Assembly (NCBI GenBank): GCA_001899235.1
Contig: MKVR01000007.1
Span: 124,001 to 188,000, forward strand
Source: Nitrosospira sp. 56-18
Lineage (GTDB): Bacteria; Pseudomonadota; Gammaproteobacteria; Burkholderiales; Nitrosomonadaceae
Direction of reading: 5' to 3'
Length of the DNA stretch: 64,000 nucleotides
In this document: piece by piece, positions 38,116 to 48,241 of the stretch
Position numbering within the stretch: position 1 is the first letter of the stretch
Layout of the letters: every line of letters starts with the position of its first letter
Notes under the pieces: generated by a model
Database searches by the model: none
What the model was told of the DNA's origin: nothing
The model's input: only the letters and a program-made list of their open reading frames with translations
Made by a program: the position numbers and the translations under genes

Positions 38116-39558
38116 ATGAACTTTAGCGCATTGTTCACGGTATTGCGGCTTTCGGTGCCGATGGGATTACTTGCCCTCGCGCCCGGCTGCATGCCTTCGG
38201 CACTTGCGGAAAACAGTTTTTCGGGAGCGGTAGCCGACACATATGGCAGCCACCCGGACTATTCGAGCCCGCCCCTGCTTCAGGAGCAGAAAGACCTCAC
38301 CTTGCGGGATGCAGCCCTCCTGGCGCTGCAACGCAATCCTGAACTAGCCGCCTTTGAAAAGGAAAAACGCGCGCTCAAGGGTGCGACCTTGCAGGCGGGT
38401 CTGCTGCCAAACCCCGAATTATCGATGAACGTTGAGAATATCGGAAATGTTCAACCGCTTACAGGCGATATCAACTCTCAGAAGTCGGTTGCGCAGGAAG
38501 TGGTCCAGCAAATGAGCACTATCCGTATCTATCAGTTGATCGAACTCGGCGGAAAACGTGCTGCGCGAGTCGCGGCGGCGTCCCTGGGCGAGGAACTGGC
38601 TGCCCGGGATTACGAAATCAGGCGCGTGGAGCTTATCGCCCGGGTGGCAAACGTTTTTACGGAGGTGCTTGCCGGACAGGAACAACTGCGCCTTGCCGAA
38701 GAAAGCCAGGATCTGGCGCAACGGGTAGTGAATTCCGTTGCAAAACGTGTGCAGGCAGGAAAAGTTCCTCCCATCGAGGAGACACGGGTCGGCGTGGCGC
38801 TTTCCACCACGAGGATTGCGCTGGTGCAGGCGCAACGCGAGCTGGAATCCGCGCGCAAGCGCCTGGCATTGCTATGGGGCAATGCTTCGCCCAAATTCGG
38901 CAGGGCATTGGGCGATCTTGAATCATCCGTTACCCTGCCGCGCTTCGAAGAACTGGTGGAACGCGCGCTCGCCAGCCCCATGGCGCTGCGCTCCATGAAG
39001 AACATAGAACAGCGTAAAGCGCTGCTGGACGTGGAGCAAACGAAGCGCATCCCTAACCTCACGGTTCAAGCGGGCGCGGTTCATCACGCTGCGCTCGGGG
39101 GCACTACACCTGTCGCTGCCGTGATAGTGCCGCTGCCATTGTTCGACCGCAACCAGGGCAATATCCTGCAAGCCCGTCAGCGGGTAGACAAAGCCGTCGA
39201 CGAGCAGGCAGCCACCGAGTTGCGGCTTAAAACAGAGCTTACCCAGGCTTACGAAGCGCTTTCGGCGGCGATGAATGAAATCTCCATGCTGCGTGACGAA
39301 ATCCTGCCGGGCGCAACCAGCGCGTTTGAGGTCACTACCAGGGGTTACGAACTGGGACGGTTCGGATTTCTGGAGATGCTCGATACGCAACGCACCCTGT
39401 TCCAGAACCGGGTCTTGTACGTACGCGCCCTTGCCAATTACCAGCGCCTGGTCAATGAAATCGAGCGCCTGATCGCGGGACCGGTCAGCGGCGCCCCAGG
39501 TGCGGCAGCATTTAATAACGGCAGCAAGGGCACGGCCTCGAGGAGCGATCATGAATAG
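38116..39558 (+). CDS. czcC: CzcC-type outer-membrane factor of heavy-metal efflux (TolC family)
   Basis: 480 residues, exported, with two outer-membrane efflux repeats: LTLRDAALLALQRNPELAAFE with LPNPELSMNVENIG, and the second half LIELGGKRAARVAAA ... FDRNQGNILQARQRVDKA ... EVTTRGYELGRFGFLEMLDTQRT. It forms the outer-membrane channel for the CzcA/CzcB pump. It overlaps czcB by eight bases. Confidence 0.9.
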   Translation: MNFSALFTVLRLSVPMGLLALAPGCMPSALAENSFSGAVADTYGSHPDYSSPPLLQEQKDLTLRDAALLALQRNPELAAFEKEKRALKGATLQAGLLPNPELSMNVENIGNVQPLTGDINSQKSVAQEVVQQMSTIRIYQLIELGGKRAARVAAASLGEELAARDYEIRRVELIARVANVFTEVLAGQEQLRLAEESQDLAQRVVNSVAKRVQAGKVPPIEETRVGVALSTTRIALVQAQRELESARKRLALLWGNASPKFGRALGDLESSVTLPRFEELVERALASPMALRSMKNIEQRKALLDVEQTKRIPNLTVQAGAVHHAALGGTTPVAAVIVPLPLFDRNQGNILQARQRVDKAVDEQAATELRLKTELTQAYEALSAAMNEISMLRDEILPGATSAFEVTTRGYELGRFGFLEMLDTQRTLFQNRVLYVRALANYQRLVNEIERLIAGPVSGAPGAAAFNNGSKGTASRSDHE

Positions 39559-41110
39559 GAAGCAAATTATCCCGATCGGCATCGTTATCGCTATCGGAGT
39601 CATATTGGGTGGATTGATCCTCGCGTGGGACAAGCCGGGGGAAACCCGTGAAAATCACGCGGAATCACAGGAATCGTCGCAGGCTCACCCGGATGAGCAT
39701 GGCCTTCATGGTCATGAGAAAGAAGGGGCTGTCCCCGGGAAAAATACCGGGAATGAGCCCCGCAGAGGCCCGAAGGGCGGAAAGCTTTTTACCAGAGATG
39801 GGTTCGGGGTGGAAGTCACCATCTTCGAAAAAGGGGTGCCGCCGGAGTTGCGCCTTTACCTTTACAAAGACGGCAGGCCGCTGCCTCCCTCGGCTGCCGA
39901 TGTGACCGTTACCCTGTCCCGGCTCGGCGCGCCGGCGCAAGTTTTTAATTTCAAGCCCCAGGCCGACTTCCTGCTTGGCGATCAGATCGTGGAAGAACCG
40001 CATTCATTCGATATGGCCATTGCGACCGAGTACGACGGCAAGACTTACCGCTGGGGCCATAGCCAGGTCGAAGCGCGGGTCACGATGCAGGACGAGCTGC
40101 TCGAGCGCGCCGGAATCGAGCTGCACACGGCGGGACCGGGCATCATCCGGCCCACGCTCAAGATGCCTGGCGAAATCGTATTCGACGAGCATACCATCGT
40201 GCAAGTCGTGCCCCGCCTGCCAGGCATCGTCACCGCAGTGTATCGCCACCATGGGCAGCACGTAAAGAAAGGTGAGGTGCTTGCGGTCATTGAAAGCCAG
40301 GCGCTCGCCGACCTGCGCGCGCAATTCCTGACAGCGCGAAAACGGGTGGGCCTGGCGCGGGTCACCTTCGAGCGCGAGAAGCAATTATGGGAAGAGAAGA
40401 TTTCGGCCAAGCAGGACTACCTCGCGGCGCAGCAGGCTTTGGCCGAAGCCGGGATCGCCTCGGATCTCGCGCTAGCCAAACTGCATACGCTCGGCATACC
40501 GTCCGAGGCGATCGACCAGAGGGCTGACCTTGCCCGATACGATATCCGTGCCCCTATTTCCGGACTCATCACTGCCAAAGCCATAGCCCAAGGCCAGACA
40601 CTCAAGGAAGATGCGGCCATCTTCACCATAGCCGACGTATCGGAAGTGTGGGCGCAAATCACGGTTTACGCGAAAGACCTGGAAGTGGTCAGGACCGGGG
40701 AAACCGCCACCATCAGATCCACCGCAACCGGCGCCGAAGGTGAAGGCGTCATTTCCTATATCAGCGCGCTGATCGGCGTCCAGACCCGCACTGCCACCGC
40801 CCGGGTCGTGCTGGATAACAGGGAAGGCAATTGGCTTCCGGGCATGTTCGTCACCGCCGAGCTGGTAACGGAAGAAATCGAAGTGCCGGTCGCCGTCACT
40901 GCGGACGCCATCCAGACCCTGAACGACCACTCGGTGGTATTCGGCCGATACGGGGAACACTTCGAAGCGCGTCCGCTCAAATTGGGCCGCAGCGACGGGC
41001 GGATGATCGAAGTGCTCGGCGGACTCGCGGCGGGGGAACAATATGCCGCCGGCAATAGTTTCGCCATCAAAGCCGAGCTAGGTAAAGCCGGTGCTTCCCA
41101 TGACCATTGA
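39551..41110 (+). CDS. czcB: CzcB-type periplasmic adaptor of heavy-metal efflux
   Basis: 519 residues: N-terminal membrane anchor (about 6-26), a His-rich region (HAESQESSQAHPDEHGLHGHEKE, about 37-60) that may bind metal, then lipoyl/barrel-sandwich and beta-barrel domains (VVPRLPGIVTAVYRHHGQHVKKGEVLAVIE, YDIRAPISGLITAKAIAQGQTL, VTADAIQTLNDHSVVF). The long N-terminal extension is typical of CzcB rather than of drug-efflux adaptors. It overlaps czcC and precedes czcA by 54 bases. Confidence 0.92.
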   Translation: MNRKQIIPIGIVIAIGVILGGLILAWDKPGETRENHAESQESSQAHPDEHGLHGHEKEGAVPGKNTGNEPRRGPKGGKLFTRDGFGVEVTIFEKGVPPELRLYLYKDGRPLPPSAADVTVTLSRLGAPAQVFNFKPQADFLLGDQIVEEPHSFDMAIATEYDGKTYRWGHSQVEARVTMQDELLERAGIELHTAGPGIIRPTLKMPGEIVFDEHTIVQVVPRLPGIVTAVYRHHGQHVKKGEVLAVIESQALADLRAQFLTARKRVGLARVTFEREKQLWEEKISAKQDYLAAQQALAEAGIASDLALAKLHTLGIPSEAIDQRADLARYDIRAPISGLITAKAIAQGQTLKEDAAIFTIADVSEVWAQITVYAKDLEVVRTGETATIRSTATGAEGEGVISYISALIGVQTRTATARVVLDNREGNWLPGMFVTAELVTEEIEVPVAVTADAIQTLNDHSVVFGRYGEHFEARPLKLGRSDGRMIEVLGGLAAGEQYAAGNSFAIKAELGKAGASHDH

Positions 41111-41164
41111 GCGGGACCGCCAGCCATCTTCAAACCATAGGAAAACTGGATAAACCATTGCGCC

Positions 41165-44100
41165 ATGATTGAACGTATCCTACGTATATCCATACACCGA
41201 AGCGGTTTTGTCCTGGGCGCCGTGCTGGCGATGGCGGCGCTTGGCGTGTACAACTACCAGAAGCTGCCTATCGATGCCGTGCCGGACATTACCAATGTCC
41301 AGGTGCAGATCAACACCCAGGCGCCCGGCTACTCACCCGTCGAGGCGGAGCAACGCATCACTTTTCCCATAGAGACGGTCATGGCCGGGCTCCCCCATCT
41401 CCACTATACCCGCTCCCTTTCGCGGTATGGACTGTCGCAGGTAACGATCATTTTCGATGACGATACCGACATTTATTTTGCGCGCGAACTGGTGAACCAG
41501 CGTATTCAGGAGGCCAGGGCCAACCTGCCCCCCGGAATCGTGCCCGTGATGGGTCCCATTTCCACCGGTCTGGGGGAAATTGTGATGTGGACTGTCGATG
41601 CGGACAAGGATGCGCTGAAACCGGACGGCACGGCCTATGCCACGACCGATTTGCGCGAAATCCAGGACTGGATCATCAGGCCGCAATTGCGCATGGTGAA
41701 AGGGGTCACCGAGGTCAATGCCATCGGCGGCTTCGTCAAGCAGTTTCACGTCGAACCCTATCCGGAAAAATTGCTCTCTTTCGGCCTGACGCTGCAGGAT
41801 GTCGTTCTTGCCCTGGAACGGAACAATCTCAATGTAGGCGCAGGCTATATCGAAAAAAGCGGAGAACAATACCTGGTGCGCGTTCCCGGCCAGGTGGCAA
41901 CGCTGAATGAAATTGCCGACGTCATTCTGGGCAGCCGCCAGGGCGTGCCGATACGCATCCGGGATGTTGCCGATGTGATTATCGGCAAGGAACTGCGCAA
42001 TGGGGCCGCAACCGAAAATGGCAAGGAAGTGGTGCTGGCCACCGCGCATATGCTCATTGGCGAGAATAGCCGCGTCGTCTCGCGCGCAATAATCCAGAAA
42101 CTGGAGGATATCAACCGAAACCTGCCCCAGGGCGTAGTCGCGACGCCTGTTTACGATCGCACCGTCCTGGTGGACAGGTCCATACGAACGGTCGCCACCA
42201 ACCTGCTCGAGGGCGCCATCCTGGTAATCGCGGTATTGTTCCTGTTCCTGGGAAATATGCGCGCGGCATTTATCGCCGCGCTCGTCATTCCGCTGTCGAT
42301 GCTGTTCACTTTTACCGGGATGGTTGCAAACCATGTCAGTGCCAACCTGATGAGTCTGGGCGCGCTGGATTTCGGCATCATCGTGGATGGCGCCATCGTG
42401 ATCATCGAAAACAGTGTTCGGCGATTGGCCCACGAACAGAAAAGGCTGGGCCGGACACTCACCGCCGCAGAACGCTTCCAGATGGTTTTCGACGCATCCC
42501 GGGAGGCGCGGAGGGTGCTCATCTACGGCGAACTCATCATCATGGTCGTCTACCTGCCGATCTTCGCACTTTCGGGAGTGGAAGGAAAAATGTTCCACCC
42601 CATGGCATTTACCGTCGTCATCGCCCTGCTGGGCGCAATGATACTTTCCGTCACCTTCGTTCCCGCGGCGATCGCGCTCTTTCTCTCCGGCAAGGTGGCG
42701 GAGAATGAGAACATGGCGATGACATGGGCGAGGAAGGCCTATGCGCCCGCTTTCGATGCCGCCATGCGCAACCAGGCCCTGACGGTCACGCTCGCCATGG
42801 TGATCATGTCTCTGTCCGCCCTGCTGGCCACCCGGATGGGCAGCGAATTCGTGCCCAGCCTCAACGAGGGAGATATCGCGCTCCATGCCATTCGCATTGT
42901 CGGCACCAGCCTCACCACGTCCATCGAAATGCAGAACGAGGTGGAAAAAAAGATCAAGGCGTTTCCCGAGGTGGACAGGACCTTTTCCAAAATCGGCGTG
43001 GCGCAGATTGCAACCGACCCGATGCCCCCCAGCGTCTCGGATATCTTCGTCATCCTCAAGCCGGAATCGGAATGGCCGGGAACGCATCCTACCAAGGCGG
43101 ACCTGGTATCCGCGATGGAAAAGGCAGTGCGGCGGATACCGGGCAACAATTACGAGTTTACCCAGCCGATACAGATGCGCTTCAATGAGCTGCTTTCCGG
43201 CGTACGCGCGGATGTCGCGGTGAAAGTATTTGGCGACGACATGGACATCTTGCTTGCCGTGGGAGAGCAGATCGAGAAAGTGCTGGATACGGTACCGGGG
43301 GCGGCAGATGTGCGAACCGAGCAGATCAGCGGACTGCCCGTTTTGTCGGTTCGGATGGACCGCGCGAAAATGGCGCGGTATGGCCTGAATGCAATCGATG
43401 TCCAGGATGCCGTCACCATTGGGGTCGGAGGGAGAAGCACCGGCATCGTCTATGACGGCGATCGCCGCTTCGACCTGCAGGTACGCCTGCCGGAGCCCCT
43501 GCGCAGCGATATCGAGGTTCTCAATCGCTTGCCGATCAAGCTGCCCGATTCCGCCGCGGGCGCGGCCGCCGGCTCTGCTGGCGCCTTCGGCTATATCATG
43601 CTGGGTGAAGTAGCCAACCTGGAAATAGCCCAGGGCCCCAATCAGGTGAGCCGCGAAAACGGCAAGCGCAGGGTGGTGGTCACCGCCAACGTGCGCGGAC
43701 GGGATCTCGGCTCCTTCGTGAGCGATGCGGAAACGCGAATCGCCGAAAAAGTGCAGATTCCTTCGGGATACTGGATAACGTGGGGAGGCCAATTCGAGCA
43801 ACTCATTTCGGCCGCCGAGCGTCTCCGCATCATCGTCCCCATCGCTTTCGGGCTGATTCTGGTGCTGCTCTACACCATGTTCGGAAATTTCCGGGATGGA
43901 TTGCTCATGTTTACCGGTGTCCCGTTCGCCCTCAGCGGTGGGGTTTGGGCATTATGGCTGCGCGATATTCCCCTTTCCATTTCAGCAGGCGTAGGGTTCA
44001 TCGCCCTGTCGGGTGTCGCGGTACTGAACGGTCTGGTCATGCTGGCCTTTATCCGCGATCTCCGGAAGAAGGGTCTTGCCCTCGACGACGCCATTCAAAC

Positions 44101-44341
44101 CGGCACGCTCACACGGCTGCGGCCGGTGCTGATGACCGCACTCGTAGCGGCCATCGGCTTCATCCCCATGGCGCTCGCCACAAGCACCGGGGCAGAGGTG
44201 CAAAGGCCGCTGGCAACGGTAGTAATTGGAGGAATTCTATCGTCCACGGCTCTGACGCTGCTCGTCCTGCCGGTACTGTACCGCCTGGCTCACGCCGGGG
44301 ACGATTCCAGCAAAGAGACCGAGACCGGGCTTACCCGGTGA
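41165..44341 (+). CDS. czcA: CzcA-type heavy-metal RND efflux pump
   Basis: 1058-residue proton-driven antiporter for divalent cations (Zn/Cd/Co by family). Twelve membrane helices; motif DFGIIVDGAIVIIEN in helix 4 (about 401-415) carries the acidic residues of proton relay; KLPIDAVPDITNVQVQINT at the start and TVVIGGILSSTALTLLVLPVLY at the end are HME-RND signatures. Completes the czcICBA operon. The metal cannot be told from sequence alone. Confidence 0.94.
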   Translation: MIERILRISIHRSGFVLGAVLAMAALGVYNYQKLPIDAVPDITNVQVQINTQAPGYSPVEAEQRITFPIETVMAGLPHLHYTRSLSRYGLSQVTIIFDDDTDIYFARELVNQRIQEARANLPPGIVPVMGPISTGLGEIVMWTVDADKDALKPDGTAYATTDLREIQDWIIRPQLRMVKGVTEVNAIGGFVKQFHVEPYPEKLLSFGLTLQDVVLALERNNLNVGAGYIEKSGEQYLVRVPGQVATLNEIADVILGSRQGVPIRIRDVADVIIGKELRNGAATENGKEVVLATAHMLIGENSRVVSRAIIQKLEDINRNLPQGVVATPVYDRTVLVDRSIRTVATNLLEGAILVIAVLFLFLGNMRAAFIAALVIPLSMLFTFTGMVANHVSANLMSLGALDFGIIVDGAIVIIENSVRRLAHEQKRLGRTLTAAERFQMVFDASREARRVLIYGELIIMVVYLPIFALSGVEGKMFHPMAFTVVIALLGAMILSVTFVPAAIALFLSGKVAENENMAMTWARKAYAPAFDAAMRNQALTVTLAMVIMSLSALLATRMGSEFVPSLNEGDIALHAIRIVGTSLTTSIEMQNEVEKKIKAFPEVDRTFSKIGVAQIATDPMPPSVSDIFVILKPESEWPGTHPTKADLVSAMEKAVRRIPGNNYEFTQPIQMRFNELLSGVRADVAVKVFGDDMDILLAVGEQIEKVLDTVPGAADVRTEQISGLPVLSVRMDRAKMARYGLNAIDVQDAVTIGVGGRSTGIVYDGDRRFDLQVRLPEPLRSDIEVLNRLPIKLPDSAAGAAAGSAGAFGYIMLGEVANLEIAQGPNQVSRENGKRRVVVTANVRGRDLGSFVSDAETRIAEKVQIPSGYWITWGGQFEQLISAAERLRIIVPIAFGLILVLLYTMFGNFRDGLLMFTGVPFALSGGVWALWLRDIPLSISAGVGFIALSGVAVLNGLVMLAFIRDLRKKGLALDDAIQTGTLTRLRPVLMTALVAAIGFIPMALATSTGAEVQRPLATVVIGGILSSTALTLLVLPVLYRLAHAGDDSSKETETGLTR

Positions 44342-44344
44342 TGG

Positions 44345-45313
44345 TCAGGATGAGATGCGGAGTTGCCTCACCGTCCTGCCGATCTTATGGCGCAGCAATG
44401 TGCGCAGCGTCGTTCCATCCGAGTATCCGACCCGGGCAGCAATCGCATCGACGCTCTCGCCACTCGTCCTCAGGAAATGTACGGCGCGTTCGATACGGAT
44501 ATCCTGAAAGTATGCGAGGGGGGTTTTTCCCATTGTATTCCGTATGCGCCGGGAGAGCGTCCTCTCGCTTGTTCCCACAGCCTTGGCCGCGTCGGTGAGC
44601 GAAAAACCCTGCGCCAGATTCAGGCGCGCCCATTGCTCAAACCGTTCCACCAACGGGTCGGCATGGGCGAGATAGGCTGGAATCGAAAAAACGGACTGTG
44701 ACGAACGAGATTCCATCAGCAGGAAACGGGCTGCCAAAGCAGCAAGGGCCGGGCTGCTTTGCCGGATAAACCACAGGGCGAGATCGATGTGCGCAAGCGC
44801 TGCCCCCGCGGTGACAAACCCTCCAGAATTGATCACTATGCGCGAGTCCTCGAGCGCAACCAGGGGAAAACGTTTCCGGAACAGCGGTGCAAGCCACCAT
44901 GAAGTGGTAGCGCTTCGCCCGTCGAGAAGAGCACTGTCGGCCAAAACAAACGTTCCGGTGCAGGCAGCGCCCAGCAGAACACCGCGATCAGCCCATAGGC
45001 GTAACAACTTCCCCGCATCGGCCACATCCGGGCGCTGAAGCGCTTCCTGCAGCGCATCGGGCGTTTTTGACCCAAGCGCAGGGATTATCGCAACATCCGG
45101 ATCTCCGCTGCGCGCTGCGGAAACGACGGGCACCGATAATCCCTGGCTGGTACGCACGGCGCGGCGTACGCCGATAACGTTGACTTCGAAGCCCGCGGAA
45201 GAGAAATCCGCCGGGCTGGAACGCGCGAGATCATTCGCCACGCTGAAGGTATCGAGCAGCGTGGACAGGCCGGTGTCGAAAAGACTCTCGAGAGCGAGCA
45301 CGTGGATACGCAT
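44345..45313 (-). CDS. GlxA/FtrA-family transcriptional regulator (DJ-1/PfpI + AraC HTH)
   Basis: 322 residues. The N-terminal amidase-like DJ-1/PfpI domain (about 1-190; VLLGAACTGTFVLADSALLDGR with the Cys at the elbow) is followed by an AraC HTH (about 220-315; FSLTDAAKAVGTSERTLSRRIRNTMGKTPLAYFQDIRIERA). The ATG at 45313 follows the family. It is convergent with czcA. The ABM gene diverges from it 119 bases away and is a likely target; that is inference. Confidence 0.85.
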   Translation of the reverse strand: MRIHVLALESLFDTGLSTLLDTFSVANDLARSSPADFSSAGFEVNVIGVRRAVRTSQGLSVPVVSAARSGDPDVAIIPALGSKTPDALQEALQRPDVADAGKLLRLWADRGVLLGAACTGTFVLADSALLDGRSATTSWWLAPLFRKRFPLVALEDSRIVINSGGFVTAGAALAHIDLALWFIRQSSPALAALAARFLLMESRSSQSVFSIPAYLAHADPLVERFEQWARLNLAQGFSLTDAAKAVGTSERTLSRRIRNTMGKTPLAYFQDIRIERAVHFLRTSGESVDAIAARVGYSDGTTLRTLLRHKIGRTVRQLRISS

Positions 45314-45431
45314 GGCGAGAATTATATCAAATTTGTCTGGCTTGCCACTTCCCAAAACTTCGATCCATCTCTACAGTCGAGGATCCATAGTCAATTCGTA
45401 GTTACATTGTCAACTTCACAGGAGAAATCAT

Positions 45432-45734
45432 ATGGTAAAAGTTGCGCTGTTCGTGCGGTTACAGGCAAAACCGGGAAGAGAAGCCGATGTGGAGAGTTTT
45501 CTCGAGAAAGGGCTTGCCCTGGCCAACCAGGAAGCGACTACTCCGGTCTGGTTTGCCCTTCGGCTGGGGCCTTCTACCTTCGGTATATTCGATGCGTTCG
45601 CGGACGAGTCTGGGAGATCCGCGCATCTCAGCGGTCCGATCGCCGCCGCATTGATGCAGAATGCCGCCGAACTGCTTGCCGAACCGCCGCAGATCGAGCA
45701 TGTGGATGTGATCGGCGCGAAACTTCCCCATTGA
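45432..45734 (+). CDS. Antibiotic biosynthesis monooxygenase (ABM)-fold protein
   Basis: 100 residues forming a dimeric ferredoxin-like ABM fold: KVALFVRLQAKPGREADVESFLEKGL, then TTPVWFALRLGPSTFGIFDAFADESGRSAHL and EHVDVIGAKLP. Such small proteins act as quinol monooxygenases or unknown oxidoreductases. ACAGGAG lies eight bases before the ATG. Divergent from the GlxA-type regulator. Confidence 0.83.
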   Translation: MVKVALFVRLQAKPGREADVESFLEKGLALANQEATTPVWFALRLGPSTFGIFDAFADESGRSAHLSGPIAAALMQNAAELLAEPPQIEHVDVIGAKLPH

Positions 45735-45866
45735 AACCAGGAGAATCCGCTCGCTCCCTCGGCCTATCGGGGCAGTCACCCACTTTTGCCATTGGAGAAC
45801 ATATGGCTAGTTCGCGACAGGGCGGATTTAGGTTAAAATGCCCGACTGATCATTACGCGCGGCGTC

Positions 45867-47087
45867 ATGAAAAAACCTCGGGTCCCTCATCGCACCAAAT
45901 CTCCCCGCCTTGTAAAGGAACTCTGCCGTCTGGCAGCGGGGCTTGCAGCCTCCGGTAGCCGGATTGAAGACACTTTCTGGGAGAATCGCCTGACAACGAA
46001 AATACATTCCCAGTTGCGCAGCGGCGATGACCAGAATCTCGAAGCGGCCCTTGACCAGCTCTACGATACCGATACGGCAGCTTACGGCGAATTCATTTAT
46101 GCGATAGAAGCCGCGATCGAATGCAGCATATTGAGTCAGGAGGATCGTCACTACGACGTGCTGATGTTCGCGGCCCCGGTACTGAGCTGGTCGCGCTTTT
46201 CGATCCCTTCCGGAGCGGTGACCGAGGAGGTTCTCGCCAATGTTCGTGTACCGCTTCAGACGCACGTGCTGGCGGAGGAAGCCCGGTTTGTGCTGGCGGA
46301 TTGCCTGTTCAGCCCCGATCAGCTTCCGCGCGGCTATCACTTTACCCATGAGCTGGCCAGCAGGCTGTGGACCGCTGCCGTGGCAGGAGAGCGCGACGTC
46401 CATATCAATCCCGGGCAGCTTGCCGAAACGAGCCGCTTTTTGTCGGACACGCGCTTTCTTCTCGGAGCGATAGCCGTACCTCAGGGCAAGCCGATGTTCC
46501 GCTGGCAGGAAGCAGGCAATCCTTCCGGCGATAAGGGAGGAAACAAGCTGATGGGATTGGAGGCTTCCAGGGCAGATATATTGCGCGAATGGCAAACTCA
46601 CGGCGCGGAAGCGCTCCGGCCGCTGTTTCAGGGTTGCGCGTTCGAATTGCTCATCCCGGACGGTTTTTTTTCCGCATGGCGGATGACCGATCGCCTTGCC
46701 CGATCCTATTCCATGCATGCAACCGTTGATTTCCTGCAATCCACCTTGAACATCACCCCGGACCGGCTGCGTGCGGTCATCGCGCCTTTTTATGACCAAT
46801 GGCTGGAAGAATACCGCGTCAGCTTCATGCTCAAGGACCAGGACAACGTGCTCTACGGCATAGTCTGGTCGCTGGTGGGCGATGAGGATGAAAGCAGCGA
46901 TACCGTATCGCAGATCGAAACCACGTTGCGCGAGTGTGGCGTCGAGCTTACCACGCTGCTGGATAACCGCTTCCTTCTGGAATATTGCGAAGAGTGCGGC
47001 GCACCGCTGTTTCCGAATCCCGATGGCGAAGTGGTGCACGCGGAATTCCCCGAAGAAGGGGAAATGGTGCCGATACACCTGCACTGA
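45867..47087 (+). CDS. DUF2863 family protein
   Basis: 406-residue soluble protein, starting MKKPRVPHRTKSPRLVKELCRLAAGLAASGSR, with YDVLMFAAPVLSWSRFSIPSG in the middle and CEECGAPLFPNPDGEVVHAEFPEE near the C-terminus, a possible metal-binding pair. Matches a conserved betaproteobacterial family of unknown function. A remnant resembling the family A terminus (GCGGATTTAGGTTAAA, 45822-45837) lies just upstream. Confidence 0.78.
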   Translation: MKKPRVPHRTKSPRLVKELCRLAAGLAASGSRIEDTFWENRLTTKIHSQLRSGDDQNLEAALDQLYDTDTAAYGEFIYAIEAAIECSILSQEDRHYDVLMFAAPVLSWSRFSIPSGAVTEEVLANVRVPLQTHVLAEEARFVLADCLFSPDQLPRGYHFTHELASRLWTAAVAGERDVHINPGQLAETSRFLSDTRFLLGAIAVPQGKPMFRWQEAGNPSGDKGGNKLMGLEASRADILREWQTHGAEALRPLFQGCAFELLIPDGFFSAWRMTDRLARSYSMHATVDFLQSTLNITPDRLRAVIAPFYDQWLEEYRVSFMLKDQDNVLYGIVWSLVGDEDESSDTVSQIETTLRECGVELTTLLDNRFLLEYCEECGAPLFPNPDGEVVHAEFPEEGEMVPIHLH

Positions 47088-47695
47088 GCTGCACTGGGCA
47101 AGCCCGGCCTGGAAGGCCGCCCGGTTCACAAATTGCGCCCCGTTCCCTGTATGGCGGGGTTCGGTCTAGCCGGTTCACGTCTGTATGCAGCCATTCATGC
47201 TCTGGTCCGGCGTGGATGGCAACGGGCAATACCGGCAGCGATTCCGGTTGCCTGATGCCTGTCATTCAGTCAACATCGATGTCCTGTATATTAAGGAAGC
47301 GCTGAACAAATCCTCGCTGAGCGCGTTGCTGGTAAAATCGGGATGATCACAAGGCGTGCGACGCAGGTCGTAGCCGGGACTACGAGCCAGGGAGCGAAAC
47401 GCGATGGCTCCCCAGAGCGTGGCCCGAGGAGCCCCGCGAAGCGGGGATCGGGCAGCGTCGGGGATGCCAGACCGCGCAAGGTACTGTTGGGGTGTCAACA
47501 GCCCGCTACGGGGTCGCATCTTCCTTTCGGAAGACACTGCTCCGCCCTGCGCGGCCGCACCATTCGCGTCGTCGCCTTTCGCGCATCCCATCCCGCAAAG
47601 CCACCGCCGCCAATGAGGGTTTATTCAGCGCTTCCTTAACAAGAAATAATAGCCATAATTGATCGTAGTAACCGGTCTGACAACATGCGACATTC
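47088..47695. other. Intergenic region with family B element upstream of yciB
   Basis: 608 bases. The left 200 bases hold nothing recognised; 47291-47640 is the B2 repeat; the last 55 bases are the yciB leader. Confidence 0.5.
47291..47640. repeat. Family B MITE-like element, copy B2 (complete, inverted relative to B1)
   Basis: About 349 bp bounded by TTAAGGAAGCGCTGAACAAA on the left and its inverse (TTTATTCAGCGCTTCCTTAA) on the right. Internal blocks shared with B1 (CTTCCTTTCGGAAGAC, GCGCGGCCGC) appear in reverse order, so this copy is in the opposite orientation. No transposase inside. Confidence 0.85.
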
Positions 47696-48241
47696 ATGAA
47701 GTTTCTTTTTGATCTTTTCCCCGTTATCCTGTTTTTCATCACTTTCAAGATCTATGGCATTTTCGCGGCTACTGCTGTGGCCATTGCCGCCACCTTTGGT
47801 CAGATCGGATGGGTATGGTACCGTCATCGCAAGGTGGACAAGATGCTGTGGGTGAGCCTTGTCATCATTGTCATTTTTGGCAGCGCCACGCTCATCCTCC
47901 AGGATGAAACATTCATCAAATGGAAGCCATCGGTACTGTATTGGCTTTTCGCCGCGGCCCTTCTCATAGCCCATGCGGTTTTCAAGAAAAATCTGATCCG
48001 CGCCATGATGCAGGAACAGATCGTGCTGCCCGAGCAGATATGGGGGCGCGTCAATGCCAGCTGGGCAATGTTTTTTGCTCTGATGGGGGCAGCCAATCTC
48101 TACGTGGCTTTCAATTATTCGACCGAGACATGGGTCAACTTCAAGCTGTTCGGCTTCATGGGGCTGATGCTGACATTTGTGGTGATTCAGGGACTGATGC
48201 TTGCGAAATACATGGAAGATAAAGAGGACAAGGAAACATGA
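47696..48241 (+). CDS. yciB: Inner-membrane septation protein YciB/IspZ
   Basis: 181 residues, five or six membrane helices; begins [26 protein letters not shown] and includes [18 protein letters not shown] and [20 protein letters not shown], signatures of septation protein A, involved in envelope integrity and cell division. It overlaps yciI by four bases and starts a yciB-yciI-bolA-ppiC cluster conserved in betaproteobacteria. Confidence 0.92.
   Translation: MKFLFDLFPVILFFITFKIYGIFAATAVAIAATFGQIGWVWYRHRKVDKMLWVSLVIIVIFGSATLILQDETFIKWKPSVLYWLFAAALLIAHAVFKKNLIRAMMQEQIVLPEQIWGRVNASWAMFFALMGAANLYVAFNYSTETWVNFKLFGFMGLMLTFVVIQGLMLAKYMEDKEDKET

Noticed and set aside
41333-43801. 822-codon minus-strand frame
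   Set aside because: Shadow of czcA on the opposite strand; no domain pattern.
45828-47129. 433-codon minus-strand frame
   Set aside because: Shadow of the DUF2863 gene, which has a recognisable family and a better start.
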